A stretch of DNA of 50,597 bases from an uncultured Pelagibacteraceae bacterium (GCA_902518955.1 CABYIR010000008.1:1-50597), one strand, 5' to 3'; positions 36,502-45,641 are shown, numbered from the stretch's first letter. Program-made: numbers and translations. Notes: generated by a model not told the origin, from the letters alone.

Positions 36502-36879
36502 TTGAGAGGTTTCTCTTTATTAGAATTATTAGTTGTCGTTGCTATTATTGGTATTCTGGCAGCTGTTGGAATAGTTTCATATAATGGGTACATTACCGGC
36601 GTAAAAAATAAACAAGCGCAAACAGGTCTTCAATCAATCTACCTCGAGCAAGAAGAGTATAAATCAATCAATAAACAATACTATCGACCAAGCGGTGGTT
36701 GTGGCGACCAAACTACTACTATTAATAATGGTTTGTTTGGTGGCCAGATAACTCTTGATAATGAAAACTTCAGATATTGTATATCCGGTAATACATCGAG
36801 TTATATTGCCTACGCTTATGATAAAATGAATAGCAGTAATCGTTTTTGGATAAGAAATACTAACCAAAAAAGTTGGTAA
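36502..36879 (+). CDS. Type IV prepilin, PilE-like, with a three-residue leader
   Basis: A 125-residue prepilin whose only possible start is TTG at 36502, since an in-frame TAA at 36487-36489 lies just upstream. The leader is only MRG, followed by FSLLELLVVVAIIG with Glu at mature position 5. Two cysteines (C67, C93) may form the C-terminal disulfide loop. The RYCISG segment resembles PilE-type minor pilins. No Shine-Dalgarno is visible. It lies 21 bp after the first pilin and 22 bp before pilD. Confidence 0.8.
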   Translation: MRGFSLLELLVVVAIIGILAAVGIVSYNGYITGVKNKQAQTGLQSIYLEQEEYKSINKQYYRPSGGCGDQTTTINNGLFGGQITLDNENFRYCISGNTSSYIAYAYDKMNSSNRFWIRNTNQKSW

Positions 36880-36901
36880 GCCTTTTAACCTCTTGTCTTT
36901 T

Positions 36902-37672
36902 ATGACTCCCATTGAAATAGCTTTTGTAATCGCTTTTTCGTTGTGTTTTGGAAGTTTTGCAAATGTTTGCATATATCGTCTTCCAGTTGATAAATCAATG
37001 TTTACTCCATCAGAGTGTATGCATTGCAACAAACCAATTCCATTTTATTTAAATATACCCTTGATTGGGTTTTTCATTTTAAGAGGTAAATCTGCATGTT
37101 GTCAAAAATCTCTATCATTTCAATATCCAATCGTTGAGGCATTAACTGGAGTTGGAGCATTATATTTAAGTCTGATATACGGTGTTAATATTGAGTCAGT
37201 GCTTGTATTCTTTTTTTACTTATCGCTGGTGATTATTTTTTTTACAGATCTCAATGAGTACATTATTCCAAATGTTATTACTTATTCTCTTAGCATAGCT
37301 GGAATATTAATCTCTTATTTTTCCTACTCGGTTTTTAACTTATCTTTGTTAGAGAGTTTATTGGGTGGAATAATCAGTGGAGGAATCTTATATTTAACAT
37401 CAAAGATATTTATCCTAATACGTAAAAAAGAAGGCATGGGAATGGGAGATGTAAAAATGATCTCTATGATTGGCTTTTGGATGGGTATTGAAAATACATT
37501 TTTAGTACTGATAGCGTCATCTCTGTTGGGCTCAATCGTTGGAATTGGACTTATTTTAATGAAGAAGATGGAACGATCGCAGTATATTCCATTTGGAACT
37601 TTTTTATCTATTGGGGCAGTATTAGTTTGGTTAATAAAAATTTATTATTTACCAAGCATATTCGTACTTTAA
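36902..37672 (+). CDS. pilD: Prepilin peptidase/N-methyltransferase
   Basis: Inner-membrane aspartic protease that cleaves prepilin leaders and N-methylates the new N-terminus. The ATG at 36902 is preferred to an in-frame TTG at 36893, giving 256 residues. The catalytic aspartates are D116 in FTDLNEYIIPN and D183 in GMGDVKM. The cytoplasmic zinc-binding loop has C39/C42 (CMHC), but the second pair is altered: C66-C67 in SACCQ replaces the usual CxxC. About eight hydrophobic segments are present. It follows two of its substrates and converges on pilY1 with a 4 bp overlap. Confidence 0.93.
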   Translation: MTPIEIAFVIAFSLCFGSFANVCIYRLPVDKSMFTPSECMHCNKPIPFYLNIPLIGFFILRGKSACCQKSLSFQYPIVEALTGVGALYLSLIYGVNIESVLVFFFYLSLVIIFFTDLNEYIIPNVITYSLSIAGILISYFSYSVFNLSLLESLLGGIISGGILYLTSKIFILIRKKEGMGMGDVKMISMIGFWMGIENTFLVLIASSLLGSIVGIGLILMKKMERSQYIPFGTFLSIGAVLVWLIKIYYLPSIFVL

Positions 37673-40600
37673 AAAATTTGTCTCCAAGACTTGATTGTAA
37701 ATGAATTGCTAGAGCCCCCACTTCCTGAGATGGTATTTCCAATAATAAGATTATCTTTAGACGTCCATCCTGAACCCATACCTCCACCAGGGGCTCCACT
37801 AATACCAATATATATCTTTCCTTTATAAATTATTGGTGTAGTTGCCATACCAGACCCTAGTTTAAATTTCTTGAGAGTATTACCACAAGTATATGCATGT
37901 GCACTTAAAGTTGCTGATCCTGGATTACACGGATTCAATTTATTAGGTATATATCTTGGGAAATATACAACTCGATCCATGATCGCTGAAGATCCTGTAA
38001 TTTTTTCGTTAGGCAATAAATCAACATACCATCCTTTATGACTTGCATCAGGACATGAAGCTCCAGCGGACGTTACATTTTTACATTTTGCTGCCGTAAT
38101 AGATGATACTCCACTTTTAAACGATGGATAATTTGTATCCTTAATTGCTAATATTCTATTCTTAATTTTTGGATCCTCATCTGCAATATTGTAGCGATCA
38201 CCAGTTCCAAAGAATGCCCAAAGATCACTATTATCATCTAATGATAAAGTCACATCATGGAAAACTCTTCGTCCATTTGTTTCAGTTGCTTCCCCGTCAA
38301 ATAATTGCTGAAGCTGATACATTGTACCCTTGTTTGTTAAATTAAGTTTCCATAACTTGGATTCAAAGTCTGCAAAGTATACCAATGCACCTTTATAATT
38401 TGCAGTTGATGTTGTATCGGGTGTAACTGGAACTACTGACGCTATAACTGAATTGACGACTTTATTTCCTGCTTTGTCGGCAACATCTATTTTCTTCAAT
38501 ACTTTGCCACCATCTGCAATATCAATTAAATACACTGCAGATCCATATGCAGTTGCAGCACCACCGTTTCCACCTGCTCCAAATATTGCAACCCATTTTT
38601 CTACTCCTCCACTTTGAATTCGAATAATTCTAGGAGTTGAAACCGCCTGTCCTAATTTAGTATAATCTCGAGATGGTGAGATTGATGCATAGGCTTCTTC
38701 AGTTTTAGTTCCTGCAGCATTCCAGTATGTTACGGTCTGAGTTGATGGATCATTTTTAAAAGTCCACATATGTTTGGGAGCATCAATATTTGTTATATCG
38801 AGTGCTGAGTAGGAATGCTCGCCTTCACCCATTCCAAAAACAACGACTGTTTTCCAGGCACCATTATGATAAATATCTTTCACAACAGGAGATCCATCAA
38901 CACCGTATATCGAGTTAGTTTTATTTGCTTTTCCTGAACTAACGCCTCTAAGTTTTGGTATAAGAGACGGTGGTATGAATGCCCATTTTTCAGATCCATC
39001 TGCGTTACTAAACGCATGTAGCATTCCCCCGTTTGATCCAGCTAAGATAGTTGTAGCTCGGGCTTTCCAACGATCCTTAAAGGCTTTATAGCCATTTTGA
39101 CTTCTATAAAAATCATCTGAATTTTTATCAGATGTATCCATGCCAGATGAAGGATTGTTTACGAGCGCAGGAGTTGAGTTATAAATATCTGCAAGTTTCC
39201 ATCTTTCATCAGTTGTGGAACCGTCTAAATCTTCATCATATGAATCAATACCTCGAGTGAAGTTTATTAAATTAGTGGCATCAGCAACCGTGCCCATTGT
39301 ACCACCTAAATATAATTCAGATCTTAAAACGCTTTGATTTGCCGCAACAAAATTATTTAATCCAGCAGGAACATTTGGGCTTACTGTCCAAATATTTCTT
39401 GTATCTGCTGCTCTTGCTTCTAATTTTTCTCCTGAGTCCCATTGTTTAGCTCCAACTGTCCCATCAGCTTTTAATTTATATCGAAGAAGTCTTCCTTGCC
39501 ATTGATGATCTTTTTTATAATTAAACACTGCTTGATAAATTGAGTCTCCTGATGTCATATCGGGCATAATAACAGGCGCTGTAAATGTAAGACGAGATTG
39601 AAGAACTTGTTTAATTGCATATGTCAACTGCTGTAATAATTGATCCTCATCATCAGCGAATAATGGCGTCTTAGTTCCACCAGCTGTTGCAAGATTTTGA
39701 TAATTCCTTGTGTTTCCATATCCAGCGTAACCAAGTGCAAATGTTTTTACGCCCTTATTGGTTCGTAACCAAGTGGCAGTCCTAATATTGGATGTTCCCC
39801 ACCATTGGCCATCACTAAAGACAATATTATAGTTCTGCTGACAGTTTGCTTTAGGGCTTATAGGTGATTGTGATCCTGTCCAGTAAGATTTTGCATTATC
39901 CATACCTCGATCTAAATAAGTTCCCCCACCGGTAGGAAAGCGATCTAAGTCAGTATAAATTTGAGCTGCTCCATTTTTACTAATTGGAATTCTAATTCGA
40001 GCACTTGATCCCCATTCTTGTAGACCAAAGTTTGCACCCGTTGTTAGAGATGTATCAGAGACAAGCTTCTTCAAAACACGTCGCGCAATTGCAATTCGTT
40101 TCTCAGACTTTCCATACAAGCCATCGAATGATGCATTTCCTGTAAGATTTGCCCCTCCAGCACAAAGTGACATTTGAAATTTGACAATTCGACTATTATC
40201 AGTGTCCCCAACAAAAACTTTGTCACCCAGCACTCCAAAACCCTTAGCATTTCTTAATTGGCCTAGGTCAGATCGACTTCCATATCCATCACCTATTGTA
40301 CAAAGATGAGCAAATGTAGTTGCGTTATAAACATAAATTTTATGATTAATGCTACTTAAAATATAAAGGCGATTTGCACCGTCAACTTCAATATCATATG
40401 GTGACCCAAGTGAACTTTTATGAGTTAAATTTGCTTCAGTTTTTTCAACTTGCATGAAGTAGTTTGATGCATTGTTAAATCGTGTCAGAACTTTTGTAAA
40501 ATTATCGAAATAATAACTTTTATTATTTTGGTCAATTGCATGAGGGCCTACTCTATTATAATAATTTGGGTCTGGCGTAATGGTTGATTTTAACGAACAC

Positions 40601-41142
40601 CCAGTATCATAGATATATGCAACGCCAAATTGATTAACTACTATTGAGTCACTAGGTGTTATTTCAAGATCAGCATTAATGTGAGTTGAGTTATTTGGAA
40701 ACGTCGAACTTGTACATCTCCAGTTGCCAGATGAATCATAGGACATGATTCTTTTATTGCCTGTATCTATAAAATAAACATTATCACCACTGTCTACAGC
40801 TACTTTACCAGGATAACGAAATTGTTGTTGACCAGAACCGCCATCGCCACGAATTTCTTTCAATAATTTTCCACCAGCATTATATTTTTTGAGATAACTT
40901 CTGTTATATTCTGTTGCCCAATGCGCATTATTCGAGTCCATAACAACGTCATGAGGGTTATTAACTTGTGCTGTACTTGGAGCCGTCCAGCCCATACTAC
41001 CAGACCGGTCTAACATAATAAGTATGTTGGCCTTTACATCTGACTTTCCTGTTCCTGGAGGCGCACTTTTAGCAAAAACATTATTAGAAGAAATACTTAG
41101 AGATAAAGACAGAACAGCTATAAATGTTAAAAATCTACTCAT
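37669..41142 (-). CDS. pilY1: PilY1-like type IV pilus tip protein with VWA and NHL-like regions
   Basis: A 1157-residue secreted protein with signal peptide 1-24. The VWA domain begins with the MIDAS DxSxS at D45-S47-S49, but its remaining elements come much later: T408 in GGGTYL and D444 in VFSDG. The intervening residues, about 55-330, hold NHL-like repeats such as FRYPGKVAVDSGDNVYFIDT. The C-terminal PilY1 propeller domain covers about 515-1157, with a calcium-loop-like DEDLDG at 636-641 followed by LADIYNSTPALV. PilY1 proteins sit at the pilus tip and act in adhesion, assembly and retraction control. It ends the operon with pilT, fimT, pilV, pilW and pilX. Confidence 0.88.
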   Translation of the reverse strand: MSRFLTFIAVLSLSLSISSNNVFAKSAPPGTGKSDVKANILIMLDRSGSMGWTAPSTAQVNNPHDVVMDSNNAHWATEYNRSYLKKYNAGGKLLKEIRGDGGSGQQQFRYPGKVAVDSGDNVYFIDTGNKRIMSYDSSGNWRCTSSTFPNNSTHINADLEITPSDSIVVNQFGVAYIYDTGCSLKSTITPDPNYYNRVGPHAIDQNNKSYYFDNFTKVLTRFNNASNYFMQVEKTEANLTHKSSLGSPYDIEVDGANRLYILSSINHKIYVYNATTFAHLCTIGDGYGSRSDLGQLRNAKGFGVLGDKVFVGDTDNSRIVKFQMSLCAGGANLTGNASFDGLYGKSEKRIAIARRVLKKLVSDTSLTTGANFGLQEWGSSARIRIPISKNGAAQIYTDLDRFPTGGGTYLDRGMDNAKSYWTGSQSPISPKANCQQNYNIVFSDGQWWGTSNIRTATWLRTNKGVKTFALGYAGYGNTRNYQNLATAGGTKTPLFADDEDQLLQQLTYAIKQVLQSRLTFTAPVIMPDMTSGDSIYQAVFNYKKDHQWQGRLLRYKLKADGTVGAKQWDSGEKLEARAADTRNIWTVSPNVPAGLNNFVAANQSVLRSELYLGGTMGTVADATNLINFTRGIDSYDEDLDGSTTDERWKLADIYNSTPALVNNPSSGMDTSDKNSDDFYRSQNGYKAFKDRWKARATTILAGSNGGMLHAFSNADGSEKWAFIPPSLIPKLRGVSSGKANKTNSIYGVDGSPVVKDIYHNGAWKTVVVFGMGEGEHSYSALDITNIDAPKHMWTFKNDPSTQTVTYWNAAGTKTEEAYASISPSRDYTKLGQAVSTPRIIRIQSGGVEKWVAIFGAGGNGGAATAYGSAVYLIDIADGGKVLKKIDVADKAGNKVVNSVIASVVPVTPDTTSTANYKGALVYFADFESKLWKLNLTNKGTMYQLQQLFDGEATETNGRRVFHDVTLSLDDNSDLWAFFGTGDRYNIADEDPKIKNRILAIKDTNYPSFKSGVSSITAAKCKNVTSAGASCPDASHKGWYVDLLPNEKITGSSAIMDRVVYFPRYIPNKLNPCNPGSATLSAHAYTCGNTLKKFKLGSGMATTPIIYKGKIYIGISGAPGGGMGSGWTSKDNLIIGNTISGSGGSSNSFTIKSWRQIF

Positions 41143-41638
41143 TGTCCATATCCATGTATTTTAATGATAACTCATTGAAGCGATCAGAAACTATTTCAAC
41201 AACCTGCTCTCTTGAATCACCAGAAATTTTATCGATAAGAAAAACTGATTTTTCACTTTTATCCCAGTAATAGTAAGCAAGACCACTTGTTCCAGCTCGA
41301 CCATAACCCTCTGATGGTTCGCCGTAATAATATTTAAGACTTTTCAAATAATCAGCATCATTTTTATAATCTCGGATAATGATTTGATGTAAATCTTTAT
41401 CAATAAAATTGTACTTCACAATTGCCTGCTCGAAGTCATCGCAAATACGTTCAATAGGAATATCATAACCATGTAGCTTGCTGCTATTCGTTCCAGCATC
41501 TCCTACAAATTTATTTTGAAATGAATTTAAAGATGAACCAATTAATACTTTTTCAAAATCACACAAAGCGTGTGCTGCTGTATTTGCTATAAAAAACAAT
41601 ACAACTGAAGAAACATAAATTTTAAAGTACTTAACCAT
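41135..41638 (-). CDS. Secreted protein of unknown function in the minor-pilin operon
   Basis: A 167-residue protein with a signal peptide (about 1-24, before LCDFEK). The mature part has two cysteines (in ALCDFEK and ERICDDFE) that may form a disulfide, a KYYYGEPSEGYG segment and a mixed alpha/beta pattern. I do not recognise a family. It abuts pilX (1 bp overlap) and overlaps pilY1 by 8 bp, so it is translationally coupled on both sides. A role with the tip complex is inferred from position only. It occupies the place where some other systems carry PilE-type minor pilins. Confidence 0.75.
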   Translation of the reverse strand: MVKYFKIYVSSVVLFFIANTAAHALCDFEKVLIGSSLNSFQNKFVGDAGTNSSKLHGYDIPIERICDDFEQAIVKYNFIDKDLHQIIIRDYKNDADYLKSLKYYYGEPSEGYGRAGTSGLAYYYWDKSEKSVFLIDKISGDSREQVVEIVSDRFNELSLKYMDMDNE

Positions 41639-42228
41639 TACTTATTAATTCCTACTATAGCCTCAATTAATGTTCTCGTATAGGCATTCGAAGAGCCTGG
41701 CCCTTTTCCACATGCAAAGACCTTGTAGAGATAGCTTGTCATATTGCCTCCTCCGCCCACATATCCAGTTCCACCGCCAATTCCACCGCCAATTCCAGTG
41801 CCTTTATAATTTGTTGTAGTGTGTTCTGTCGTAAACCATAAAAACGATTGATTATCATAAATCAGCTTTTCATTCCTATTTGTAACTCCTAATTCACTTG
41901 TCATCTTTATGCCTCTGCCACTAGTTCCATCATCTCCTGCAATCTTATATGTATCATCAAGTTGAAACTTACACAGAGTACCAACTGAAGAGCTTCCATT
42001 CTTTGGCAAATTACCAGTTGCCGCTTCAATTGATAGCCAGCGTCGAGCTGCCTCAACTCCTGTTTCAGCAGATAAGAACGTTTGTCGACTGCTCTCACTC
42101 TTTCCAGTAACTTTACTTTGAGATGATGCATTCATTAACAATACTGATCCCATTAGTGTCATCGCTAACAACATCACCATAGATAAAATAAGCGCAAACC
42201 CTTTTTGATTTAATTTACTATTGACCAT
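41638..42228 (-). CDS. pilX: PilX-like minor pilin
   Basis: A 196-residue pilin-like protein. The N-terminus QKG|FALILSMVMLLAMTL is a PilX-type class III signal without the usual Glu at mature position 5, as in PilX/GspK tip pilins. The AETGVEAARRWL segment is typical of the PilX N-terminal family. A Gly-rich loop (GGGIGGGTGYVGGGG) lies in the middle of the globular part. PilX proteins prime pilus assembly with PilV, PilW, FimT and PilY1. It overlaps pilW by 11 bp. Confidence 0.85.
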   Translation of the reverse strand: MVNSKLNQKGFALILSMVMLLAMTLMGSVLLMNASSQSKVTGKSESSRQTFLSAETGVEAARRWLSIEAATGNLPKNGSSSVGTLCKFQLDDTYKIAGDDGTSGRGIKMTSELGVTNRNEKLIYDNQSFLWFTTEHTTTNYKGTGIGGGIGGGTGYVGGGGNMTSYLYKVFACGKGPGSSNAYTRTLIEAIVGINK

Positions 42229-43540
42229 AGTAACTGTTCCTTATGAGTGCAGATATCGAATAGCTATCTCTTATGTAATTATCGTTAGTTGTAATAGGTC
42301 GATTTCCAATATTAAATGTTTGAGATACTGGTGAGGTTCCATGCTCTTCAGGGCTTCTAATTAAAAGTCCTACCTCAACCTCCTGCGGGTTTTGAGGCTC
42401 TCCAAAAACTTCTCCAAAAAATTGTATTTCAGCAATTTCATGCCACCTATGTGTTGTTGCGCCCGAGCAAGTTGTTCCACTTCCGTAATTACACTTTGCA
42501 GTACCACTAGGCCTTATTCCAATTGTCTTTATAACCGACTTTTGAAAATCAGAGTCAACACTTATCTCATGATAGGCTCCATACACGTCATAGTCTTGTG
42601 AGTTTTTATTACCTACTGGTGAACATGAAGAGGACCAAGTGCATTTTGTAGCATTTATGTGAAAACCATATTTACCAAAAATTGCATGTTCTTTCCCCCA
42701 CGGATGAGTAATTCCAGAAAAATTACCAGTTGAAACATTACCTGGTGACTCACTTCCAGATTCAGTATTTGCGCCATTCCAAATAAATATTTTCTCAAGC
42801 CTTACCTCTTTGTTAAACCTAACAGTTAATAGATCAACTCCTGCTATGCCTCCACATTCAGTTCCAACATCAATGTTACAAGACCACATTGTATTAAAAG
42901 AATTATCAAATGCGTAAGCCGCATCCCCACTTTTTGCAAAGCCTGGAAAAATATCAGTCTGTCGAGCAGTTATATTAAAATCTGCTGACGTTATTGTTCT
43001 AACATTTCCTTGACCATAAATTGTACTTCCAGTTCCTAATGCATTACCATTTTTTGTTCCAGTAAACTGAAGATCTTCAACGTAATCTGCTATTGGTGAT
43101 TCTGCTATCACTGTTTGTAAAGAACCAGCGGCACAATTCATTGCATTACATTTTTCAACCTTTTTATAAACCCTCAATCTATTATTATATGTTTTCGTAT
43201 AGTATGAAATTTTTAAACGTTCAGTGTAAGATTTATCATAAATTATCTCTATTGAGTCAGGGGCTGTGGTACCGCCATCAGTAATCTTTATTGCATTTGT
43301 AATTTCTGGTTTTTGTTTTGCTGGACCATCATCATAATTGTATCCTGCCATTCGAACATCACGCATGATCATTGTTGCTACAGCTCTTGATGTTTGGGAA
43401 ATATTTTTCATATCCTTTTGAAAGTCATAATTGTTTTTAATTACTATGTATGAAGCAAAAGATGCGGCAATAATGATCGAACTTATGGCAAGACCAATAA
43501 GTATTTCTGGTAATGTGAATCCCTCTTGATTACGGTGCAT
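42218..43540 (-). CDS. pilW: PilW-like minor pilin with a discoidin-like insertion
   Basis: A 440-residue prepilin. The signal is NQEG|FTLPEILIGLAI with cleavage after Gly7 and Glu12 as mature residue 5. The PilW N-terminal region covers about 8-160, including SRAVATMIMRDVRMAGYNYDD. Residues about 186-377 look like an F5/8 type C (discoidin) domain: an AYAFDNSFNTMWS start, a LLTVRFNKEVRLEKIFIWN core and an EIAEIQFFGE end. The C-terminus (385-440) returns to PilW-like sequence. Typical PilW proteins are about 270-350 residues. It overlaps pilV and pilX by 11 bp each. Confidence 0.85.
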   Translation of the reverse strand: MHRNQEGFTLPEILIGLAISSIIIAASFASYIVIKNNYDFQKDMKNISQTSRAVATMIMRDVRMAGYNYDDGPAKQKPEITNAIKITDGGTTAPDSIEIIYDKSYTERLKISYYTKTYNNRLRVYKKVEKCNAMNCAAGSLQTVIAESPIADYVEDLQFTGTKNGNALGTGSTIYGQGNVRTITSADFNITARQTDIFPGFAKSGDAAYAFDNSFNTMWSCNIDVGTECGGIAGVDLLTVRFNKEVRLEKIFIWNGANTESGSESPGNVSTGNFSGITHPWGKEHAIFGKYGFHINATKCTWSSSCSPVGNKNSQDYDVYGAYHEISVDSDFQKSVIKTIGIRPSGTAKCNYGSGTTCSGATTHRWHEIAEIQFFGEVFGEPQNPQEVEVGLLIRSPEEHGTSPVSQTFNIGNRPITTNDNYIRDSYSISALIRNSYYGQ

Positions 43541-43970
43541 TGATCACTCTTTTGAAATGATTACTTGCTTTACCATCACGAGATGCCATACGAATGGTAA
43601 CAACATAATAATCTTTTCCACTTTTCGTTTTTTTTACGACTTCAATTTTTCTCTTATCACTTGGAAGTACACTGCCTAACTTTTTATTAGCTTTAGCAAA
43701 CCATTTAGCTCTTTTCTTATCATGAGAGCCACTACCAGATGATCCTGATTTAAAGTCCATATTATGATACTTATCTATGTTGACTGTATCAGTAAGCAAG
43801 TCTTCATAGATCATATTGGCTAACATATTTTGTTTTTCACGATCAATGGAACTCATCAAAACCCGTGTTGATGTTGATGCTAAACCGTAGACAGCCACAA
43901 AGCCTATGCCAACTATAACTGCGGCAACTAATGCCTCAATAAGTGCTATACCCTGTTGATTTTTCTTCAT
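43530..43970 (-). CDS. pilV: PilV-like minor pilin
   Basis: A 146-residue prepilin from the ATG at 43970, which overlaps the fimT stop as TAATG and gives a standard leader MKKNQQG|IALIEALVAAVI with Glu12 as mature residue 5. An upstream in-frame start at 43988 would lie within fimT. The rest is a short globular head rich in Lys and Ser. It is coupled to fimT upstream and overlaps pilW by 11 bp. Confidence 0.87.
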   Translation of the reverse strand: MKKNQQGIALIEALVAAVIVGIGFVAVYGLASTSTRVLMSSIDREKQNMLANMIYEDLLTDTVNIDKYHNMDFKSGSSGSGSHDKKRAKWFAKANKKLGSVLPSDKRKIEVVKKTKSGKDYYVVTIRMASRDGKASNHFKRVINAP

Positions 43971-44539
43971 TAATTCCACTCTATCCATGTTCGTTGTTGA
44001 GGCGAATATCGAGTTACATCATAAAAACTTGTTGGTCCAATATCGACTCTAAATTTTGTATCAGCATCACGCGTGACTTCAAATCCACCGCCTTTTGATG
44101 TTCCATCAGGATTAAAACAAATTCTGCTACTAGTGTTACCATAGGAAGATGACCTTGAATTACCTGATGCATCATGTTTCGTTCGAACGGTTGCTTCAAA
44201 CTCTAATGCTACAGGATACTCTGGATCAGTCATTCTAGGTCGACCAGTTGATCCACTGCCAATGTTACAAAAAGAAGAATTAAGGCTATCAATATTCATA
44301 ACCATTATTCGATTACCTGATTGCTCTAAGATAATTGGAAAGCCAATGTTCTGACTTCTTGTTTTTGCATAATCAATAAGGCCTCGAATTTTTGCTACAT
44401 CATTTTCTGCAGTTCGTGATGATGTCCACCCAGCTAAATTTGGAACTGCAAAAAGTGCAACTAAGCCAAGGATTGCGACAGTCACAATAACTTCTAAAAG
44501 TGAGAAACCGTTTTTACGTTTAGTGTCCAATTCCATCAT
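43970..44539 (-). CDS. fimT: FimT/GspH-like minor pseudopilin
   Basis: A 189-residue prepilin with the signal RKNG|FSLLEVIVTVAILG, conserved Glu at mature position 5, and a GspH-like head. The segment AKIRGLIDYAKTRSQNIGFPIIL is typical of FimT/GspH, and a CFNPDG motif lies near the C-terminus. FimT proteins are minor pilins, some of which bind DNA for natural transformation. The start overlaps pilT by 20 bp. Confidence 0.87.
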   Translation of the reverse strand: MMELDTKRKNGFSLLEVIVTVAILGLVALFAVPNLAGWTSSRTAENDVAKIRGLIDYAKTRSQNIGFPIILEQSGNRIMVMNIDSLNSSFCNIGSGSTGRPRMTDPEYPVALEFEATVRTKHDASGNSRSSSYGNTSSRICFNPDGTSKGGGFEVTRDADTKFRVDIGPTSFYDVTRYSPQQRTWIEWN

Positions 44540-45530
44540 GATTAATCACCCCTGAGGTTAAGAGCTCTTCAATCGATTTTTCCATTTGAACCATTCCATC
44601 GGACACACCTGTTTGCATTGTACTTGGAAGTTGGAAAATTTTATTTTCACGGATTAAATTTTGAACAGCATTGTTACTTACAAGAATTTCAAATGCAGCC
44701 ACTCGTCCTGTTCCATCAGCCCTTTTCATCAAACGTTGTGTAATGACCATCTTTAAAGATGTCGCAATCTGTGCTCGAATTTGATCTTGTTGTCCTGGAG
44801 GAAACGCATCTATAATTCTATGAATGGTATTTGGTGCACCACTCGTGTGTAAAGTGCCAAAAACTAAGTGACCAGTTTCAGCTGCCGTCAATGCAAGAGA
44901 AATTGTTTCTTGATCACGAAGCTCTCCCACCAAAATAACATCTGGATCTTCTCTTAAACTTTCACGAAGTGCGTCAGTAAATGATGGGGTATTTGAGCCC
45001 AGTTCTCTTTGAGTGATTATTGAATTTTTTGGCTCATGAACAAACTCAATTGGATCCTCTACAGTAATGATATTGCAATCTTTGTTTGTGTTGATGTAGT
45101 CAATCATCGCAGCAAGGCTTGTTGACTTTCCAGATCCTGTTGGACCAGTGACCAATATTAAACCATTAAGTGGGGTTACTAATTTGCTTTCAATGACAGG
45201 TGGAAAGCCCATTTCATGAAAGACAGGTATCTTAGTTTCAATTTTTCTCATGACAATATTCATACCATTGTATGCAGAGTAAACATTAATTCTGAATCTT
45301 GTTGAGCCAATGATCATTGCAAGATCAAGACCCTTTTGGACTTTTAACTTTTCTTGATTTTCTTTGCTTAGCTTATCTTTAAGAAAGTCATCAATATCTT
45401 TAGCTGAAATAATCTGAGTTGAATCCCTTTGAATCGACCCATTTACACGCAAAGCAAGCGGTAACCCTGATTGAATGTGAATATCCGATAAACCGCTAAT
45501 TTCAGCACTTTTTGTAATGATATCATCCAT
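44520..45530 (-). CDS. pilT: Pilus retraction ATPase PilT
   Basis: Hexameric ATPase that powers pilus disassembly and twitching. The 336-residue protein has an N-terminal PAS-like domain with DIHIQSG, Walker A GPTGSGKST at 129-137, the Asp box around 156-160 (VEDPIE), Walker B ILVGELRD with Glu203, and the His box HLVFGTLHT at 221-229. A C-terminal AVQNLIRENK segment fits PilT. It heads the minus-strand operon, which places retraction and the minor pilins/PilY1 under one promoter. PilU is an alternative, but no second retraction ATPase is in the window. Confidence 0.9.
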   Translation of the reverse strand: MDDIITKSAEISGLSDIHIQSGLPLALRVNGSIQRDSTQIISAKDIDDFLKDKLSKENQEKLKVQKGLDLAMIIGSTRFRINVYSAYNGMNIVMRKIETKIPVFHEMGFPPVIESKLVTPLNGLILVTGPTGSGKSTSLAAMIDYINTNKDCNIITVEDPIEFVHEPKNSIITQRELGSNTPSFTDALRESLREDPDVILVGELRDQETISLALTAAETGHLVFGTLHTSGAPNTIHRIIDAFPPGQQDQIRAQIATSLKMVITQRLMKRADGTGRVAAFEILVSNNAVQNLIRENKIFQLPSTMQTGVSDGMVQMEKSIEELLTSGVINHDGIGH

Positions 45531-45635
45531 AAAAAATAGTCTAGACCTTTTAAAGTAACAAATCTAGGAATTTTCTTTATCTCTCAATGATTTAATACGA
45601 TCGTAATTTAGCAATAATACATTTTATTGTTTAAT

Positions 45636-45641
45636 TATAAT
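45636..45641 (+). promoter_or_regulatory. Candidate -10 box for the pilM/N operon
   Basis: A perfect TATAAT lies in the 172 bp gap between the divergent pilT and pilM/N genes, 61 bp before the pilM/N ATG. The -35 region is weak. The gap shows nothing else convincing, and must also hold the promoter of the pilT operon. Confidence 0.35.

Noticed and set aside
36664-37032. 122-codon antisense frame across the second pilin and pilD
   Set aside because: No conserved features; it crosses two well-supported genes on the other strand.
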